The position numbers and the translations under genes were made by a program. Shown here piece after piece: positions 32,621-37,286 of a DNA stretch of 37,286 nt (position 1 is its first letter; each line of letters begins with the position of its first letter). The notes beneath the pieces were generated by a model. The model was not told the DNA's origin and searched no databases. It saw only the letters and a list, made by a program, of their open reading frames with translations. Source of the DNA: Fluviicola sp. (GTDB taxonomy: Bacteria > Bacteroidota > Bacteroidia > Flavobacteriales_D > Crocinitomicaceae); assembly GCA_020849495.1 (NCBI GenBank), contig JADLGD010000107.1:1-37286 (forward strand), given 5' to 3'.

Positions 32621-33193
32621 TTACTGCAATCTCGACCACACTTTCTTGTCGCCCGTAGAGAAACGCACCAAGCCTTTACTGCGTGACCACCAAACAATGG
32701 ATGCCGCTGAATCAGTTACTGGATTTTTCGATTTCACGTACCAAACATCTTTCAACACATCTTGATTTAATTTTAGATTGGATGCTTTCTGTATGAAGCT
32801 TGAATCTTTGGAATCAAAACTAGCTTGAGTCAATACATCGAATTTTCCATCTAAAAAAGAAAGCGATAAATCTGACCAGCCATCACTTGATGAATGAAAT
32901 TCAATGAAATCTTGTTTCTTTTTGCTCCAAGAGTGTATGTACTTGTATTTCGTGTAGGTGAAATAATCTGCTTTACCCGACACTTCAGTGTTTTCCAATT
33001 CATCCACGATTTTGAATGAAAAAGTGTCTTTTTGATTGGAAACAAACACATAAGGAACATCCAATTTGATCCATTCGAAGTTTTGATTTTTCACTTCCTT
33101 TTCCTTTGTTTCTTCGGATGTAATTGGAGTAGAACAGCCCACTATCACTAAAAGTGGAATCAAAAAGATTGCTATAACTATTGACTTTTTCAT
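32621..33193 (-). CDS. lipoprotein of unknown function
   Basis: A 190-residue protein with a lipoprotein signal (IAIFLIPLLVIVGCST; lipidated Cys20). The mature domain contains FEWIKLDVPYVFVSNQKDTF, YFTYTKYKYIHSWSKKKQDF, VKSKNPVTDSAASIVWWSRS and KGLVRFSTGDKKVWSRL, suggesting a beta-rich fold, but no family is assigned. It is the first gene of a five-gene operon. The yidC terminator lies 32 bases upstream of its ATG and no clear promoter fits between. Confidence 0.75.
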   Translation of the reverse strand: MKKSIVIAIFLIPLLVIVGCSTPITSEETKEKEVKNQNFEWIKLDVPYVFVSNQKDTFSFKIVDELENTEVSGKADYFTYTKYKYIHSWSKKKQDFIEFHSSSDGWSDLSLSFLDGKFDVLTQASFDSKDSSFIQKASNLKLNQDVLKDVWYVKSKNPVTDSAASIVWWSRSKGLVRFSTGDKKVWSRLQ

Positions 33194-33224
33194 GACTTAC
33201 ATTTGATCAGTATTGCTTCTAATA

Positions 33225-33252
33225 AAAAAGGCACTCTTTCGAATGCCTTTTT
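33225..33252 (-). terminator. terminator downstream of pyrG-yidC
   Basis: A perfect 9-bp stem, AAAAAGGCA (33225-33233) with TGCCTTTTT (33244-33252), and a 10-base loop; T-run on the minus strand. It lies 15 bases past the yidC stop. Confidence 0.83.
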
Positions 33253-33267
33253 CTATAAGATTAAAGC

Positions 33268-35226
33268 TTATTTTTTTCTATTTTTTTGTTGCTCTTGTTG
33301 TTGGCGTTGCATATCTTCTAAACGCTGCATGAACCCTGATTTCTTTTTCGGAGTTTTAGCTTTATCAGCAGATTTAACACGAGATGCAGCCATTTTCTCT
33401 TTCAATTTCGCCTCATTCACAAAGAATTTCTTGATTGCGAACATCAATACAATGGTCATCAAAGTTGAAATGAAGTAGTAATAACTCAAACCAGCTGAGT
33501 AATTGTTGAAGAAGAAAATCATCATAACAGGGAAGAAATACATGATCACTTTCATGTTAGGCATTCCCGGTTGTTGTTGCTGCGTTACATTTGAAGAGTT
33601 CAAATAAGTATATACCAAAGTGGTTGCAGCCATTAACAAGGTAAACAACGACATGTGATCTCCGTAGACTGGAATATATGTTCCAAAATCCCAAATTGAA
33701 TCGTATGAAGACAAATCTTCAGCCCACAAGAAACTTTTCTGACGTAAATCAAACGAGCCTGGGAAGAAACGGAATACCGCTAGAAGAATTGGCATTTGGA
33801 ATAACATCGGAACGCAACCAGAAAGGGGAGAGGCTCCTGATTCACGGTACAAAGACATCATGTCCATTTGCTTTTTCATTGCATCCTCTTTGTTCGGATA
33901 TTTTGCATTGATAGCGTCGATTTCTGGTTTCAAGATGCGCATTTTCGCAGAAGAAACAAACATTTTCCATTGAACAGGCATCAAGATCAATTTCAAGATG
34001 AAAGTCAATAAAAGAATAGCAATTCCAATTGGAATACCTGAATTCACTAACCAGTCAAACAACGGTTGTACAGCATACAAGTTGATCCAACGGAAAATTC
34101 CCCAACCCCAGTTTAAGATATCATCGTAACCGCTATTGTATGTTTTCAATACTTCGTAATCATTTGGACCGAAATACCAATTGAAACTAGCAGAACCGTT
34201 TTCTGTGGAGCTCAAACCTAAATTCAAAGTTGACTTGTAATCTTTGATTATTTTGAAAAACTCATCGTCACCAGCTTTGTAATTCTTGATTGAAACTTTG
34301 GAACCTTTCATTTTAAATCCATCTTCTGGATGTAAAATAGAGGAGAAGTAACTTTGTTTGTAAGCGATCCAATTCACGTCTTGTTCTAAACCTTGAACAT
34401 CATCCGCAACTTCGCTTAAGTAATCCAGTTGCTTATCAGCCGTTTGGAAACATACAGTTGAAACACGACGTTGCTCTGTCAACAAACGTTCTGTAGCGCG
34501 CATCTTTGTGTTCCATTTCAACATCACAGATTTCGGCTGAACATTTCCGTTCAAATCCTTTACAGCGATGTCGTAGGCTAAATCATATCCTTCTTTCAAT
34601 TGGTAAGTAAACTCAATTGAACCGGTTTCAACTTGGTGTTTTAAAACGATTTTATCTTTCGATTGCGAAACAACTTCAAATGCTTTAGTACCAGTCGTAT
34701 AGTTTTTACCATTCAAGCTAAATTCCAATTCATTGGTATTATCACCTTCACGGAATAAATAAACTGGCGTGATTTTACCGTCGTTTTTTACGTAGTTTCG
34801 GTACGATTCGAATTCTTTCAATTGAACGGCAGCTAAAACACCACCTTTCGTGTTGACATCCACAATCATTTTATCCGATTCCAAACGCAACAATTCACCT
34901 TTAACAACTGGAGCAGGAGCAGCCGCTTTCTTAGGAGCAATTGCAGTGTCCTTTTTAGTGATCGAGTTCGTGAAAATCAAATTTCCTTCAGCATCTTTCA
35001 ACTGAATGCCTTTATCGTCTTTTTTAGCAACAAGAGTAGAAGTAGCTTCTTTGTCTTTTTTATCTTTCGCTTTCTCTTCTTTTTTGTTCGCCTCTTTGCG
35101 TTTTTTCTCAGCAAGTTCTTTTTTCTCTTTCGCCTTGATTTCTTCTTGGCTAGGTTGGCTCAAATAGGTAAATCCTATCAATAAAACACCAATCAAAGAA
35201 AGACCGATTATCGTATTTTTATCCAT
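33268..35226 (-). CDS. yidC: membrane protein insertase YidC
   Basis: A 652-residue inner-membrane insertase that folds and inserts membrane proteins, alone or with SecYEG. A first helix (about residues 4-22, IIGLSLIGVLLIGFTYLSQ) is followed by a Lys/Glu/Ala-rich linker. The large periplasmic beta-domain spans about 110-360 (LRLESDKMIVDVNTKGGVLA at its start). The conserved core has LILMPVQWKMFVSSAKMRIL, DAINAKYPN, the amphipathic SLYRESGASPLSGCVPMLFQ and PILLAVFRFFPGS, then two more helices. The tail is Lys/Arg/Gln-rich, like those that touch the ribosome. It is the second gene of pyrG-yidC, 41 bases after pyrG. Confidence 0.97.
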   Translation of the reverse strand: MDKNTIIGLSLIGVLLIGFTYLSQPSQEEIKAKEKKELAEKKRKEANKKEEKAKDKKDKEATSTLVAKKDDKGIQLKDAEGNLIFTNSITKKDTAIAPKKAAAPAPVVKGELLRLESDKMIVDVNTKGGVLAAVQLKEFESYRNYVKNDGKITPVYLFREGDNTNELEFSLNGKNYTTGTKAFEVVSQSKDKIVLKHQVETGSIEFTYQLKEGYDLAYDIAVKDLNGNVQPKSVMLKWNTKMRATERLLTEQRRVSTVCFQTADKQLDYLSEVADDVQGLEQDVNWIAYKQSYFSSILHPEDGFKMKGSKVSIKNYKAGDDEFFKIIKDYKSTLNLGLSSTENGSASFNWYFGPNDYEVLKTYNSGYDDILNWGWGIFRWINLYAVQPLFDWLVNSGIPIGIAILLLTFILKLILMPVQWKMFVSSAKMRILKPEIDAINAKYPNKEDAMKKQMDMMSLYRESGASPLSGCVPMLFQMPILLAVFRFFPGSFDLRQKSFLWAEDLSSYDSIWDFGTYIPVYGDHMSLFTLLMAATTLVYTYLNSSNVTQQQQPGMPNMKVIMYFFPVMMIFFFNNYSAGLSYYYFISTLMTIVLMFAIKKFFVNEAKLKEKMAASRVKSADKAKTPKKKSGFMQRLEDMQRQQQEQQKNRKK

Positions 35227-35267
35227 TCGTTTTTGTTGTATTTAATTTATGTTCAACAAGCTTTCGC

Positions 35268-36893
<1,626 letters not shown>

Positions 36894-36903
36894 CTACGGG
36901 GCG

Positions 36904-36911
36904 CAAAGTTA
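36904..36911 (-). promoter_or_regulatory. -7 box (TAACTTTG) of the pyrG-yidC operon
   Basis: An exact TAnnTTTG match on the minus strand, 25 bases before the pyrG start. A CTG at distance 22 may stand for the -33 TTG. The GC-rich bases just downstream (GCGCCCCG) would lie near the transcript start. Confidence 0.55.
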
Positions 36912-37063
36912 CAATAAAGATGTAGAACACGTGCAGAACGCTTCTTCCTTTTTATTAAAATATTTAAAATGTTTTAAACAACTGAACGAATGTAGGGATG
37001 AATAGAGGAGGGATTTTCTTTGATGGTAATTCATTAAAAGATGGATTTGTTCGATTAAACTAA

Positions 37064-37255
37064 CTAAAAAGATCGGTAATCTTTAGAAAAAGGGATTTAA
37101 TAATATTATTAAGAAGTGAGGAAAATCAATGGTTTCGGAGTGATTTACTGCATTCTATCAAACTATTAGAAATCTACGAATCATTCGAATATTATTTTAG
37201 TCACGAAAATTGTTGGAAAACACCCAAATCCAAACTCTCAGAATTAGACTTCTAA
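37064..37255 (+). other. startless reading frame of 63 codons, possibly a gene remnant
   Basis: An open frame between stops with no ATG, GTG or TTG before its first third. It reads KRDLIILLRSEENQ, then SDLLHSIKLLEIYESFEYYF and SHENCWKTPKSKLSELDF, followed by TAA. The composition looks protein-like, but I do not recognise it. The 24-bp direct repeat lies inside its 5' part. It may be a decayed gene or chance. Confidence 0.35.
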
Positions 37256-37283
37256 TCAAAAAAAGGGATTTAATAATATTATT
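37087..37283 (+). repeat. 24-bp direct repeat, two copies 173 bases apart
   Basis: The same 24 bases occur at 37087-37110 and 37260-37283 without a mismatch. Each begins AAAAAGGGATTTAAT and ends in the palindrome AATAATATTATT. The repeat flanks the second half of the startless frame. The second copy reaches the window edge, so more copies may follow. The rest of 36912-37086 holds nothing I can name. Confidence 0.85.
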
Positions 37284-37286
37284 TAG

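Noticed and set aside
33203-33478. Plus-strand 91-residue frame at the yidC end
   Set aside because: It overlaps the terminator and the yidC C-terminus in reverse and shows no protein family.

Overview
The window looks like chromosomal DNA of a Bacteroidota species, most likely a Flavobacteriales relative. This rests on low GC, several promoters of the TAnnTTTG (-7) type, a type IX secretion (T9SS) C-terminal sorting domain, and families typical of the phylum (DUF5606, a START-like protein, TIGR02757, GIN/DUF2807, BatA-type membrane protein). A Fluviicola-like (Crocinitomicaceae) source is a guess from gene style only.

Layout. 1-2470 (minus): start of an M13 metallopeptidase lipoprotein, an ElaA-type acetyltransferase, and an acyl-CoA carboxylase beta subunit, divergent from pcm (plus). 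3242-5709 (plus): a secreted protein, then an ECF sigma factor overlapping a membrane-anchored GIN-domain protein, closed by a terminator. A 32-bp tandem repeat separates this from trxB. 5956-10998 (minus): trxB, a PmtA-like methyltransferase, a dihydroorotase homologue lacking zinc ligands, and a large BatA/vWA membrane protein. 11159-14410 (plus): an AT-rich accessory island with small lipoproteins, a tandemly duplicated unknown gene pair (A1, remnant of B, A2, B) and a small membrane protein, followed by a gene-free stretch with two strong inverted repeats.

14786-21676 (minus): two gene runs, ribBA-lolD-TIGR02757 and lptF/G-type permease, two glycosyltransferases and a lipoprotein, with overlaps or tiny gaps. 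21856-22023: tRNA-Met with a good promoter and terminator, plus a partial copy of its 3' half carrying an 18-bp palindrome. 22093-25685: ICMT-like methyltransferase, START-like protein, M3 oligopeptidase, DUF5606. 25734-30003: two divergent subtilases; the minus-strand one has a T9SS tail and is broken by an in-frame TGA. 30066-33193: SnoaL-like protein, then a minus-strand operon of small secreted or cytosolic proteins. 33268-36878 (minus): pyrG-yidC. The last 400 bases hold a 24-bp direct repeat around a startless reading frame.

Most of the window is housekeeping: cell envelope (yidC, lolD, lptF/G, glycosyltransferases), nucleotide and cofactor synthesis (pyrG, ribBA), protein repair and redox (pcm, trxB). 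The best candidates for something new are the duplicated A/B pair in the island, the sigma-GIN pair, and several unexplained intergenic repeats. No mobile element with a transposase, CRISPR array or prophage was seen.
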